The position numbers and the translations under genes are program-made. Under the pieces are notes generated by a model. It searched no databases. It was not told where the DNA came from and was given only the letters and a program-made list of their open reading frames with translations. Positions 38,599-47,196 of a stretch of DNA of 64,000 nucleotides are shown piece by piece. This DNA comes from PNOJ01 sp016706845 (GTDB lineage Bacteria; Krumholzibacteriota; Krumholzibacteriia; LZORAL124-64-63): NCBI GenBank assembly GCA_016706845.1, contig JADJIV010000001.1, forward strand, positions 183,560 to 247,559, written 5' to 3'. The first letter of the stretch is position 1, and the number at the start of each line of letters is the position of its first letter.

Positions 38599-39649
38599 TC
38601 ACTTGAACAGCGACTTGACCTGTCCCCAGTCCATGTCCTCGTTCGAGACACTCTCGAACTCGTGGTTGGTCACGCTCATGGAGTACGGGAACTCCACCAC
38701 CGGGCCGGTGAACTCCGTCGGGCCGACCCACAGCCAGACCATCGCCGGCGGTGACCGGGAAGGACAGGACGCCGGGGGTGCCGCACACGGGGCTGGCCTG
38801 CAGCGCGACGTCGGCCAGGGCGCAGTCCGTCGGCGCCAGCTTGAACAGGTAGGTGGGGTACAGGGACTCGACCGAGACTTCCATCGTGCCGGTGTTCAGG
38901 GCGGTGCGGGTACCAGTCGGTGTCGCGGACTGTCGCCCGCGGGCGCCGAGGTGCCAGCCGCTGACGCCGCACAGCCAGGCGTAGGGGGCAGGCCGTCCTC
39001 GTCGTTGGTCCAGTCGATCGCCAGGAAGTTGCCCAGCGCGCCGTTGCAGCCGCTGTTGTACTCGTCGCGTAGCCGTCGTACAGCGTGGGCTCGCCCTCGG
39101 GCACGGCGTCGGCGGGGCACACGACTTCGAGGCAGGGCTCTTCGCCGGTGACGTACATCGCGTAGTTGCCGAAATCGCCGCCGTAGCCGTCGATGACGAC
39201 GTAGTACGTCGTCCCGCCGGTCAGCAGGCCCTCGGCCAGCGAGACGTACACGCCGCAGACTTCGTCGAAGTAGAAGTCGTCGTTGCGGCGACGACTTCGG
39301 GGCCGTCGATGATGTAGGCCTTGGTGTCGTGTCGGAGCCGCAGAGGTCGACCGTGAGCACCAGGTCGGTCATCGGCGTGAAGCTGTACACGACGTCGGGC
39401 GACGTGGAGTCGCTGTAGGGGCAGGCCACGTCGTAGTCGTCGGCGTACCCGATAGTGGTGCCGCTGTCCGAGTAGGGCAGGCCGACGATGGCCAGCGCCG
39501 AGAGGATGTCCTCGCCGCCCTGGCGGGCCCGCGGGCGGACGTACTGGACTTCGGCGTGCTCTTGGCGGGGAGGTCCGGGGTTGCCCAGATCCTGGCCTGG
39601 CCGTGCCGGTGATGGCCAGGATCAGCAGCATCACGATGACGTTTCGCAT
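38599..39649 (-). CDS. Exported protein with Cys-containing adhesin-like domain and WGxVK tail (several frameshifts)
   Basis: Start MRNVIVMLLILAITGTARPG at 39649 (signal peptide). The rest is recovered from alternating frames: SALAIVGLPYSDSGTTIGYA, DVACPYSDSTSPDVVYSFTP, DLVLTVDLCGSDT, LAEGLLTGGTTYYVVIDGYG, DFGNYAMYVTGEEPCLEVVC, LYPTYLFKLAPTDCALADVA, ending DMDWGQVKSLFK. The G-T-T-x-G-x-x-D-Y block and PDVVY-x-x-TP are shared with the divergent gene at 40121, so the two are paralogues. At least four indels are needed; real decay cannot be excluded. Surface attachment is inferred from the signal peptide and the shared tail. Confidence 0.65.
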
Positions 39650-40120
39650 AGTTCCCCCTCGTTCGTTGGGAGACTGCCCGCCGCTGCGGCGGGCCCCTCT
39701 CCCGCGTTGGTCGAATGGCGAAGTCGCGCCGGGGTGGAGCCGGGGACGAACCGGGTCCGACCGGCCCCCGATCCGCCGGAACGTGCGTTCCTTCGCCGCC
39801 AGGGTGCGATGATACCCAGTTTGAAGTCGTACAATCAACTGTGATTTCTGATCAGATCGCCCTTCGGACCGTCGATTGGAATATCCGATTGCGGTGCATC
39901 GGGTTATCGTATCAGATGATTTTATCTGCGCTGGCCGCGCCAGCGGGATGCACTCCTCCCGAAGCTTCCTCGCACCCGGAGTCCCTCCGACCCTGACCGC
40001 GCGGCTTGCCTAATTGCCGTGTGTCGTGTTTGTCATTCTGATAGAATGGCCCCATCGCCTTCGGGCGTCATCTTGATGTTCAAGGTGACCGAAGTCCTAC
40101 ACGTTGGGGGAGGGAGTCAC
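39650..40120. other. Divergent intergenic region between two exported paralogues
   Basis: About 470 bases without a convincing gene. The middle (about 39830-39960) is lower in GC and contains the direct near-repeats GTATCAGATGATTTTATC and CAGATCGCC. It must hold both divergent promoters. A strong purine-rich RBS (GGGGGAGGGAG) ends the region. Confidence 0.4.
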
Positions 40121-41116
40121 ATGATCCGAGGCAAACCGCCATTCTCATCGCGGGTGCTCGCCCTCGTGCTCTTCGGCGCGATGTGCGCTGCGGCCGGGAC
40201 CGCGACGTCCCAGAACGCCGACCTGCCAGCATCGGACGACCCCGCCTTGTCGGTCGGTCAGACCTGCGCCGAGCCCATCGTCATCTCCAACCTTCCCTAC
40301 GCAGTGTACGGGCGGACGACCTGCGGCTTCGGGAACGACTACTTCGACACCTGCCTGGGCCTCTTCGACGGCGGCGAGGATATCGTCTACCGCCTCGACC
40401 TGGACACGGCCAAGACGGTCGACATCGTGATGAACCCGTACACCACGAGCTACGCCGGCATCTTGCTTGACGCCGGCTGCCCGCCCAGCGCGTCGAGCTG
40501 CATCGCCACGAGCACCGTCACCAACGGCCACCACAGTCTCCTGAACCAGTCTCTGGCGGCGGGCAGCTACTACATCATGATCGACACCCGGCCGACGCCG
40601 AACAACTGCATCCCGCAGTTCTCCCTGCTGATCACGGAGGTCGTCCCGCCGCCGCCCCCGCCGGCGAACGACATCTGCGACGGCGCCATCGACCTGCAGA
40701 GCCTCGCCTCGGACACCTTCACGGTCGACACCTGCGACGGCTACACCGACAACTACAACGCGGGTGGCGCCCTGGGATGCACCGGCTACTGGTCGGCAGG
40801 TCTCGACGCCACCTACAAGATCTACCTGCAGCCGGGAGAAACCTTCGTCGTCTGGTCGCAGTGCGCTTGCCTGGGGCAGATCTGGCTGGTGACGGACTGC
40901 AGCAACGCGGTCGCGACCTGCGTCGCGGGCGCCGCACATTCGGTCGAGACCCCCGCCGCCATCTCCTATACCGCTTCGGCCGCGGGCTGGTACTACCTGA
41001 TCCTGGACAGCTACGACGACTACAACACCAACTGCGGCCTGACGACCGTGACCATCGACGCACCCGTGGCCACGGACTTGCTCCAATGGGGCGGCGTGAA
41101 GGCGATGTTCCGCTAG
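40121..41116 (+). CDS. Exported protein with two pre-peptidase-like beta domains and WGxVK tail
   Basis: A 331-residue protein with a signal peptide (VLALVLFGAMCAAAGTATS). Two related Cys-containing beta domains follow: the first with SNLPYAVYGRTTCGFGNDYF and EDIVYRLDLDTAKTVDIVM; the second after a PPPPPP linker with FTVDTCDGYTDNYNAGGALG and GLDATYKIYLQPGETFVVW. Both halves end in an AGWYYLILDSY-like strand, as in bacterial pre-peptidase C-terminal domains. The C-terminus is LLQWGGVKAMFR, matching the tail of the divergent 38599 gene. RBS GGGGGAGGGAG fixes the start. Likely a surface or secreted protein. Confidence 0.75.
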   Translation: MIRGKPPFSSRVLALVLFGAMCAAAGTATSQNADLPASDDPALSVGQTCAEPIVISNLPYAVYGRTTCGFGNDYFDTCLGLFDGGEDIVYRLDLDTAKTVDIVMNPYTTSYAGILLDAGCPPSASSCIATSTVTNGHHSLLNQSLAAGSYYIMIDTRPTPNNCIPQFSLLITEVVPPPPPPANDICDGAIDLQSLASDTFTVDTCDGYTDNYNAGGALGCTGYWSAGLDATYKIYLQPGETFVVWSQCACLGQIWLVTDCSNAVATCVAGAAHSVETPAAISYTASAAGWYYLILDSYDDYNTNCGLTTVTIDAPVATDLLQWGGVKAMFR

Positions 41117-41140
41117 GACCGCCGTCGCCGCAAACGACCA

Positions 41141-41174
41141 GGGCCGCCCTCCCCGACCGGGGAGGGCGGCCCTT
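41141..41174. terminator. Bidirectional terminator between convergent exported-protein genes
   Basis: A perfect 14-pair stem GGGCCGCCCTCCCC / GGGGAGGGCGGCCC (41141-41154, 41159-41172) with loop GACC, 24 bases after the plus-strand stop and 20 before the minus-strand stop; short T or A flanks. Confidence 0.85.
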
Positions 41175-41193
41175 CGCGTCCGCGCATCGGGGC

Positions 41194-44100
41194 TCACTTC
41201 ACGAGCGCCATCTTGTTGACCGACACGTCGTCGCCGGAGCGCACTTCGTAGAAGTACACGCCGGAGGCCGCGTCGCGGCCGCTGTCGCTGGTGCCGTTCC
41301 ACTCCGCGACGCCCGTCCGCTCGGCGGAGAAGCCGTCGTGCAGCGTGCGGACCAGCTCGCCCTTCACGTTGAAGATCTTGATGGACAGATCGCCGGCGCG
41401 CGGGATCGACCACTCGATCTTCGTGACGGGGTTGAACGGGTTCGGGTAGTTCTTCGCGAAGAACGCGCCGTTGGTCGGGGTCGGCGTGCTGCCGAAGCTC
41501 GGCGTGTAGCCGAACCACACCAGGATCTCGCCGAGGACCTGCGTACGGGCGGCGTAGGGAGCCGGATCGTCCTTGGCCGTCTCGTACGGGCTGTACCAGG
41601 CGCCGAAGTCGACCACGGAGGTCACGATCTTCGAGCCGACGTCCGTGCGGTGGTTCGAAACCATCGCCGCGTAGGTCGGGTACGCGCCAGCCGCCGTGAA
41701 CTCGCCCACCTTCGTCGAGTAGCCGAACGGCGAGGCGTAGACGCCGATGCCGTTGAACACGCGGAAGGCCGGGCAGGAGCCGTAGGCGATGAACGGGGTG
41801 TTGAAGCCCACCACGTTGCTCGGGGTCGGGACGACCAGCGGGGCCGCCTGGCCGCCGATGAGCGCCCGCACGTCCGTGGCCAGCCGGGTGCAGCCCAGCC
41901 AGTTCTGGACGAACGCCGCGCCGCCGGCGACGGTGCTCGAACCGGTCGCGACCACGACGCGGTCGCCGGCCACGAACAGGTTCTTGCCGGTGCCCAGCCA
42001 CGCCGACAGACGAGCGACGTCGTCGCCCTTGTCGCCGGCGTTGCCCGGAGCGATGGCGGGACCGGTCAGCGGCGAGCCGGCCAGGGTGCCGGAGCCGTAC
42101 AGGATCGTCTCGTAGCCGGCCAGGGCGACCGCGGACGCGTTGGCGCCCAGGCCGTTGCCGACGTTCGAGGACGGGGCCTGCGTGTAGTAGATGTCGTAGT
42201 CGACGTTCTCGACGAGGCCCAGCTGAGCGAGGGAGATCTTCCACTCGTTGTAGCCGCCGCCGTAGACGCCGAAGTCGTTCCAGAACAGGATGTCGGGCTG
42301 CGTGCCGGCGAGGTCGGTCACCGACGGCAGTCCGCGCCAGATCCACTGGAACGGCCACTGGAACTCGACGTAGCCGGACTCGCCCGGGAACACGCCGAAG
42401 CCGGCGATGTTGGCCGGGTAGGTCGTGGTGCCGTCGGTGCCCGGATCGCCGTTCACGCGGTCGGTCGCCGTGAGGTACCAGTGCATCTGGTCACCGGGGA
42501 ACAGCAGGCCGTCGTCGTCCAGGTCGAACGCCCAACGCCACTGGACCAGGATGCCGGCGGACGTGTAGACGCTGTCGGCCACGACGTCGCCCTCGATGTA
42601 GCCACCCGTCGGCGCCACGTTGCGCACGCCGTCGAACAGCGGGTTGCACTTGATCTTGTAGTGCATCTTCGGCAGCTCGGTCAGCTCGGCGCCGGGGCGC
42701 ACGGGCTGCACGTTCAGCACGATCGAGTCGCCGTGGACGATGTTCGGGCTCGTGGTGTCCAGCAGGTCCTGGCACATGTCGAAGCGCAGGGCGTTGCTGG
42801 CCAGGTTCGCGGGCGTCAGGTCCAGGTTCTTCGCGAACTGGTCCTGGGGCAGGTCCCACTCGCCGCTGATCGAGATCGCGGGGCCGCCGTAGGCGTAGAC
42901 CATGAAGGCCACGTTGTCGTAGTAGGGCGCCGGCGTGCCGTCGGTCCCGATGTTGTAGCGCGCGTCCTCCGACACGCCGAGGGCGATCTGGACGTGCGTC
43001 GTGCCGGGCTCGAGCAGGTCCGTGACGACGTAGGCGGGCCGGGTGTAGGCGGGGCCGCCGTAGTAGATCGTGTTGCGGTCGGCCCAGCCGTACCAGGTGT
43101 TGCCGCCGTCGGTCGAGCAGCGGATGTGCCAGACGTCGAACACGCCGTCGAAGGACGCCGTGCCGTACGGCGAGTGGAGGTACTCGCCGAACGTCAGCCG
43201 GGCGCCGACGTAGTCGCCGGCGGGCCAGGCCAGGGGCGGCGACCAGATCTCGTTGGCCAGCAGGTTGTCGTCGACGTTCGCGCCCAGTGCGCCGCCGGTG
43301 CAGTTGCGGCTGTAACCGCTGGGACCGTAGGTGTACAGGGTGTTCGAGGACGGGCCCACGCCGGGGACGACGAGGCCGTCGTCGATGAACGCGAACTGCG
43401 GGGTGTCGTTGGTCACGCAGGGGTCGAGATCCGCGAGCCGCGGCCAGACCCGGCTGAAGTCGCCGTAGCCCACGGGCAGCACGGTGAACCAGTTCGGGCC
43501 CAGGCCGGCGTTGAAGTTGTCGAACGTCCGCTGAACGCCGTTGAAGTACACGGCGATGTTGTCGATCTGGCTGTGACCCTGGGTCGGGTACAGGCAGTCG
43601 CTGTCGGACCAGGCGCCGTCGGCGTCGGCCTGCCAGCGCAGGTGGATCTGGTTGCCGTTGACGTAGTCGGCGGCCGTGATCGTGAACGTCTCGTCGAGGG
43701 CGTAGGCCGGCAGGAAGCCGGAGTTCACCCACTGCTCCACCATACCCGCGGGGGTGTCGTAGCGCAGCGACAGGAAGTCGTACCCGGGCTCGGAGTCCAG
43801 GTTCAGGATCGCGGTGACGCGGACGGTCGTGTCCACGAGCGGGTTGGCGACGGTGCCGACCCAGTCCAGGTACTCCAGGAAGCCGTTCCCGTAGCCCATG
43901 AAGTCGCCGGTACCGCAGTCGTTCGGGAAGTTCTCGCCGGCCCACATGGCGGGAGTGCCGGTCGGGCTGTTGTAGGTGGAGACGTTCCAGCGCGAGACCG
44001 CAGGCGCGGTCAGGTCCACGCCGATCCAGCCTTCCGCATCCGGAAGGTGGGGGTTGACGTTGTTCTGGAACTTGCCGTCGTTGCGGCCGGGACCGCCGAT

Positions 44101-44265
44101 CAGGTACACGGTGTCCTGCTTGGCCGTCGCGCCGGTGGACGACAGTTCCATGGTGTTGGTGACGTCGACAATGTTGTAGTCGGCGAATCGCTGGGGACTG
44201 CCGGCGGCGAAGGTGGATCCTGCCGCCAGCAGCAAGATCAGGAAAACGGGCGTGGATCGGTTCAT
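41194..44265 (-). CDS. Large exported protein with FlgD/T9SS-like C-terminal tail
   Basis: A 1023-residue protein with a signal peptide (PVFLILLLAAGSTFAAGSPQ). The body is beta-rich with aromatic segments, for example NLDSEPGYDFLSLRYDTPAG, SGEWDLPQDQFAKNL and a later alpha/beta stretch NVDYDIYYTQAPSSNVGNGL, YETILYGSGTLAGSPLTGPA, resembling a Rossmann-like flavodoxin or glutaminase-type fold in secreted FCB proteins. It ends with NYPNPFNPVTKIEWSIPRAG, ELVRTLHDGFSAERTGVAEW and DVSVNKMALVK, a FlgD-like Ig or type IX secretion tail. No enzyme motif is recognised. It is probably exported to the surface. Confidence 0.8.
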   Translation of the reverse strand: MNRSTPVFLILLLAAGSTFAAGSPQRFADYNIVDVTNTMELSSTGATAKQDTVYLIGGPGRNDGKFQNNVNPHLPDAEGWIGVDLTAPAVSRWNVSTYNSPTGTPAMWAGENFPNDCGTGDFMGYGNGFLEYLDWVGTVANPLVDTTVRVTAILNLDSEPGYDFLSLRYDTPAGMVEQWVNSGFLPAYALDETFTITAADYVNGNQIHLRWQADADGAWSDSDCLYPTQGHSQIDNIAVYFNGVQRTFDNFNAGLGPNWFTVLPVGYGDFSRVWPRLADLDPCVTNDTPQFAFIDDGLVVPGVGPSSNTLYTYGPSGYSRNCTGGALGANVDDNLLANEIWSPPLAWPAGDYVGARLTFGEYLHSPYGTASFDGVFDVWHIRCSTDGGNTWYGWADRNTIYYGGPAYTRPAYVVTDLLEPGTTHVQIALGVSEDARYNIGTDGTPAPYYDNVAFMVYAYGGPAISISGEWDLPQDQFAKNLDLTPANLASNALRFDMCQDLLDTTSPNIVHGDSIVLNVQPVRPGAELTELPKMHYKIKCNPLFDGVRNVAPTGGYIEGDVVADSVYTSAGILVQWRWAFDLDDDGLLFPGDQMHWYLTATDRVNGDPGTDGTTTYPANIAGFGVFPGESGYVEFQWPFQWIWRGLPSVTDLAGTQPDILFWNDFGVYGGGYNEWKISLAQLGLVENVDYDIYYTQAPSSNVGNGLGANASAVALAGYETILYGSGTLAGSPLTGPAIAPGNAGDKGDDVARLSAWLGTGKNLFVAGDRVVVATGSSTVAGGAAFVQNWLGCTRLATDVRALIGGQAAPLVVPTPSNVVGFNTPFIAYGSCPAFRVFNGIGVYASPFGYSTKVGEFTAAGAYPTYAAMVSNHRTDVGSKIVTSVVDFGAWYSPYETAKDDPAPYAARTQVLGEILVWFGYTPSFGSTPTPTNGAFFAKNYPNPFNPVTKIEWSIPRAGDLSIKIFNVKGELVRTLHDGFSAERTGVAEWNGTSDSGRDAASGVYFYEVRSGDDVSVNKMALVK

Positions 44266-44371
44266 GATGTTTCCTCCATCGAACTCAGGGGAGAGATCGA
44301 AACTGGGTGATGTAACGGATTAAAAATGTTGAAATCAATGCCCCGCGAACACAAATACCCCGCAACGAACA

Positions 44372-44404
44372 GGAAGCCCCGATCGGATGTGATCGGGGCT
44401 CCTG
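44372..44404 (-). terminator. Hairpin downstream of the 44448 gene
   Basis: Stem AGCCCCGATC / GATCGGGGCT (44375-44384, 44391-44400), loop GGATGT, extended by further pairs with one bulge, 44 bases past the stop on the minus strand. There is no clear T tract. Confidence 0.55.
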
Positions 44405-44447
44405 TGTTCCGTTGTGAGCGCTGGGCGCTCGCGCGCGCGTCCGCTGG

Positions 44448-46106
44448 CTACTTCATCAGTGTCAGCTTCACGACCCGTCTCTCCCCGCCGCAGTCGTCAG
44501 GCGCAGGACATAGGTGCCGCTCGTCACGGCGCGACCCCCGGTCGTCATGGCCGTTCCAACTCGCCTGGTGCCATCCGGCCTCGCGCCTGCCGCCGTCGAT
44601 CACCGCGACCAGCCGCCCCGCGAGATCGTGAACGGCGAGCTTTACCTCCGTCGCCGCATCGAGCCGGTAGGTCACGAGCGTCGACGGGTTGAAGGGGTTC
44701 GGGTACGCCGCCAGCGGCGACGGCGCGGCCGGCAGGTCGCCGGCGTCCGTCAGATCGGGGTGGGAGTACGCCAGCACGACCTGGTCCATGCCGGTCACGT
44801 CGCCGTAGACGTAGCCGGTCACGTACAGGGCGCCGCCGGGCGCGAGCACCAGCGAGCGCGCCTCGTCGGTCAGGTGGGACGGGCCGTCGTAGCGCCGCAC
44901 CCAGCGCTGGGCGCCGGTGCCCGGGTCGTAGCCGAGCGTCGCGATGTCCCAGCCGGTGCCGGTGCCGTCGCTGAAGCCGGTGACCAGGATCTCGCCGCCG
45001 GCGCCGAACGCCAGGCCGTTGGCCAGGTCGTACCAGCCCGGCGGGCCGTTGTAGGTGGACAGCCAGGTCCGCGAACCGTTGGCTCCGCTCAGCTTGACCG
45101 TCAGGTAGTCGCCGGCGGTGACGCCGACCACGATCACGTCGCCGGCCTCGTCCACGAGCATGCCGCCGGGATCGTCCGCACGGGTGCCGTTGGTCCAGTC
45201 GACGCGCCAGAGCTGCTGCCCGTCGGCGGCGGCGAGCTTGGCGCAGAGCACGTCGTACGAGGTCGAGGAGTGCCAGGCCTTGCCGGCGACCAGCACGTCG
45301 CCGTCGCCGTCGACGCCGATCCAGCCGTCGCCGCTGGCGTCGTTGACCAGGCCGGTCGTGAGCACCACCCACACCGGGCTGCCGTCGGCGGCGGCGTACT
45401 TCGCCGTCAGCAGCGAGGCCGTGCCGTTGGCGTTCTGGACCAGGCCCGTCACCACGGGGTTGCCGTCGGGGCCGACGGCCACGTCCAGGGCGCGGTCGTC
45501 GAGGCGCGCCGCGCCGCCGTCGAAGGCCGTCCAGAGCAGTTCGCCGTCGACGTTGGCGAACTTCAGCAGCGCGATCTCGTCCAGCCGGCCCTCGATGTTG
45601 ACGCGGCCGGCGATGAAGATGTCCCCGGACCCGTCCAGGGCCAGGGCGTAGGCGGAATCGTTTTCGGCACTTGGCGAGGCGTACAGCTGGGACCAGAGAA
45701 CCTCCCCGGTCGCATCGTCGAGCTTCAGCACGACGATGTCGTCACCGTGGCCTCACCCCACGCAGCCCATGACGTGCCCGGCGACGATCAGCTCACCCGC
45801 CTCGTCCCAGGCCAGGCCCGCGACCGACATGTCCGAATCGTCGAACGCCGGGATGCGGCGCGACCAGACCAGTGAGCCGTCCTTGGCCGCAAGGCGGCGC
45901 ACGAGGATGTCCGAGCCTTCGATCCCGTCGTGGCTGATGCCGGCCACCACGGCGTCGCCCGAGACGTGGCCGACCACGATCGAGCCGTTGTCGTCCAGCG
46001 CGGCGCCGCTGTCCAGCAGCGACGTCCACGCGGACTGCGGTTCGGCCTGCACCGCGAAAGGAAGCAACAGCAAGCAGATGCCAACGAGCAGGGCGTGTTT
46101 GATCAT
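44448..46106 (-). CDS. Exported beta-propeller protein with FlgD-like tail, interrupted by in-frame TGA
   Basis: Signal peptide LLVGICLLLLPFAVQAEPQS. The body is a series of about 50-residue propeller blades (SBBP type), for example YALALDGSGDIFIAGRV, ALDVAVGPDGNPVVTGLVQN, DGWIGVDGDGDVLVAGKAWH, GLAFGAGGEILVTGFSDG. The tail begins AAYPNPFNPSTLVTYRLDAA and ends VVKLTLMK. The frame is open across 553 codons except for one TGA at 45753-45755, with blade sequence on both sides. Near the C-terminus an extra G (about 44540) and a missing G (about 44488) compensate each other. The intact reading is therefore likely in the living cell. Confidence 0.72.
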
Positions 46107-46397
46107 CGGGGTTCTCCCGGATGCAGGATGAATCGACTCCGGTTGTTCTCGGCGCCGGACGCGCCAAACGGGAACTCCAATCAGTCTAGCAGAATATCAA
46201 AGATCATCCCAGCCTGGGGTTCGCGTCTTGATTCTCTTTCTCGATTAGCGAATCCCGGCCCGGGGAGCCGCATTTTTAATTGGGGCGGCCCGGATCGATC
46301 GTTTACATTCGGGCCATCGGGAGCGTCGACGCATCCCGAACGTTTTCCGGTCGCGATGCCGACGAGGATCCGGCCGATCACCCGGCAAGGAGGAAGC
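46107..46397. promoter_or_regulatory. Divergent promoter region, propeller protein / tetrahaem cytochrome
   Basis: 291 bases with a lower-GC patch (about 46180-46290) between two divergent exported-protein genes. AAGGAGG at 46387-46393 serves the cytochrome. Promoter hexamers are not resolved. Confidence 0.45.
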
Positions 46398-46934
46398 ATG
46401 AAGAAGTCCCTGTTGGTCCTGGTCGCGCTCACGGTGGTCTGCGCCGCGCTCGCCCAGGCTGCCGAGCCCACCATCATCGGCGCCCCGAAGTGCGTCATGT
46501 GCCACAAGGTCAAGACCGGCGACCAGGCGAAGATCTGGACCGAGTCGGCGCACGCCGGCGCCTTCGCCACCCTCAAGGGCCCCGCGGCCATCGCCATCGC
46601 CAAGGAGAAGGGCCTGGGCAATCCCTGGGAAGAGGCCGCCTGCCTGAAGTGCCACACCACGAAGGGCTTCCTGGGCGCCGCGCTCGAGGCCGCCACGAAG
46701 TGGGTGCCCGAGGAGGGCGTGGGCTGCGAGGCCTGCCACGGCGCCGGCTCCGGATACAAGTCCAAGGCCGTCATGGAAGACCACGCCGCCGCGGTCGCCG
46801 CCGGCATGAAGATGGGCGGCAAGGAGACCTGCGTGAAGTGCCACAACGCCCAGAGCCCGACCTTCAAGGCTTTCGACTACGACAAGATGTGGGCCCTGAT
46901 CAAGCACCCGGTGCCCGCGGCCGCCGCGAAGTAA
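46398..46934 (+). CDS. Periplasmic tetrahaem cytochrome c (cytochrome c554-like)
   Basis: A 178-residue protein with a signal peptide (LLVLVALTVVCAALAQAAEP). Four CxxCH sites bind haem c: CVMCH, CLKCH, CEACH and CVKCH. Spacing and blocks (GAPKCVMCHKVKTGDQAKIW, EEGVGCEACHGAGSGYKSK) match the cytochrome c554 / NrfA-like family of small multihaem carriers. Distal His such as ESAHAGAF are present. It shuttles electrons in the periplasm. It is convergent with the CbcL-like gene, with which it may exchange electrons (inference). Confidence 0.92.
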   Translation: MKKSLLVLVALTVVCAALAQAAEPTIIGAPKCVMCHKVKTGDQAKIWTESAHAGAFATLKGPAAIAIAKEKGLGNPWEEAACLKCHTTKGFLGAALEAATKWVPEEGVGCEACHGAGSGYKSKAVMEDHAAAVAAGMKMGGKETCVKCHNAQSPTFKAFDYDKMWALIKHPVPAAAAK

Positions 46935-46962
46935 CCGCGACGACGACACCGCTGTTCGCACG

Positions 46963-46994
46963 GAAGCGGCCCCTGCTGATGCAGGGGCCGCTTC
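46963..46994. terminator. Terminator after the tetrahaem cytochrome
   Basis: A perfect 14-pair stem GAAGCGGCCCCTGC / GCAGGGGCCGCTTC (46963-46976, 46981-46994), loop TGAT, followed by TTCATGTT. Confidence 0.82.
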
Positions 46995-47005
46995 TTCATG
47001 TTCGA

Positions 47006-47148
47006 CTCGGGTCCGCACATCCTGCCGTGACAGGGGTGTCCTGGAGGCCCCGCAGCCAGGATGGCGGAGGGGCCGGAAGGTCAAGCGCTCCGGGCACACG
47101 AGGTGCCCGGAGCGCGTCCCCTGTCACGGCAGGATGTACGGACCCGAG
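47006..47148 (-). repeat. Structured intergenic repeat, copy 2
   Basis: Outer arms are 31 bp with one mismatch (47006-47036 and 47118-47148), longer than in copy 1 because bases outside the common core also pair. The same 13-pair inner hairpin (GCGCTCCGGGCAC arm) and GGCCCC/GGGGCC stem are present. Read on the minus strand it starts 48 bases after the stop of the CbcL-like gene, the same relation copy 1 has to prpD. Confidence 0.9.
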
Positions 47149-47196
47149 TCGCATCACTGTGGGAGCATGGCCAGGAGCGAACTACCGGCCGGAATC

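Noticed and set aside
45753..45755. TGA read as selenocysteine
   Set aside because: The context is a propeller blade without redox motif and no SECIS-like hairpin follows.
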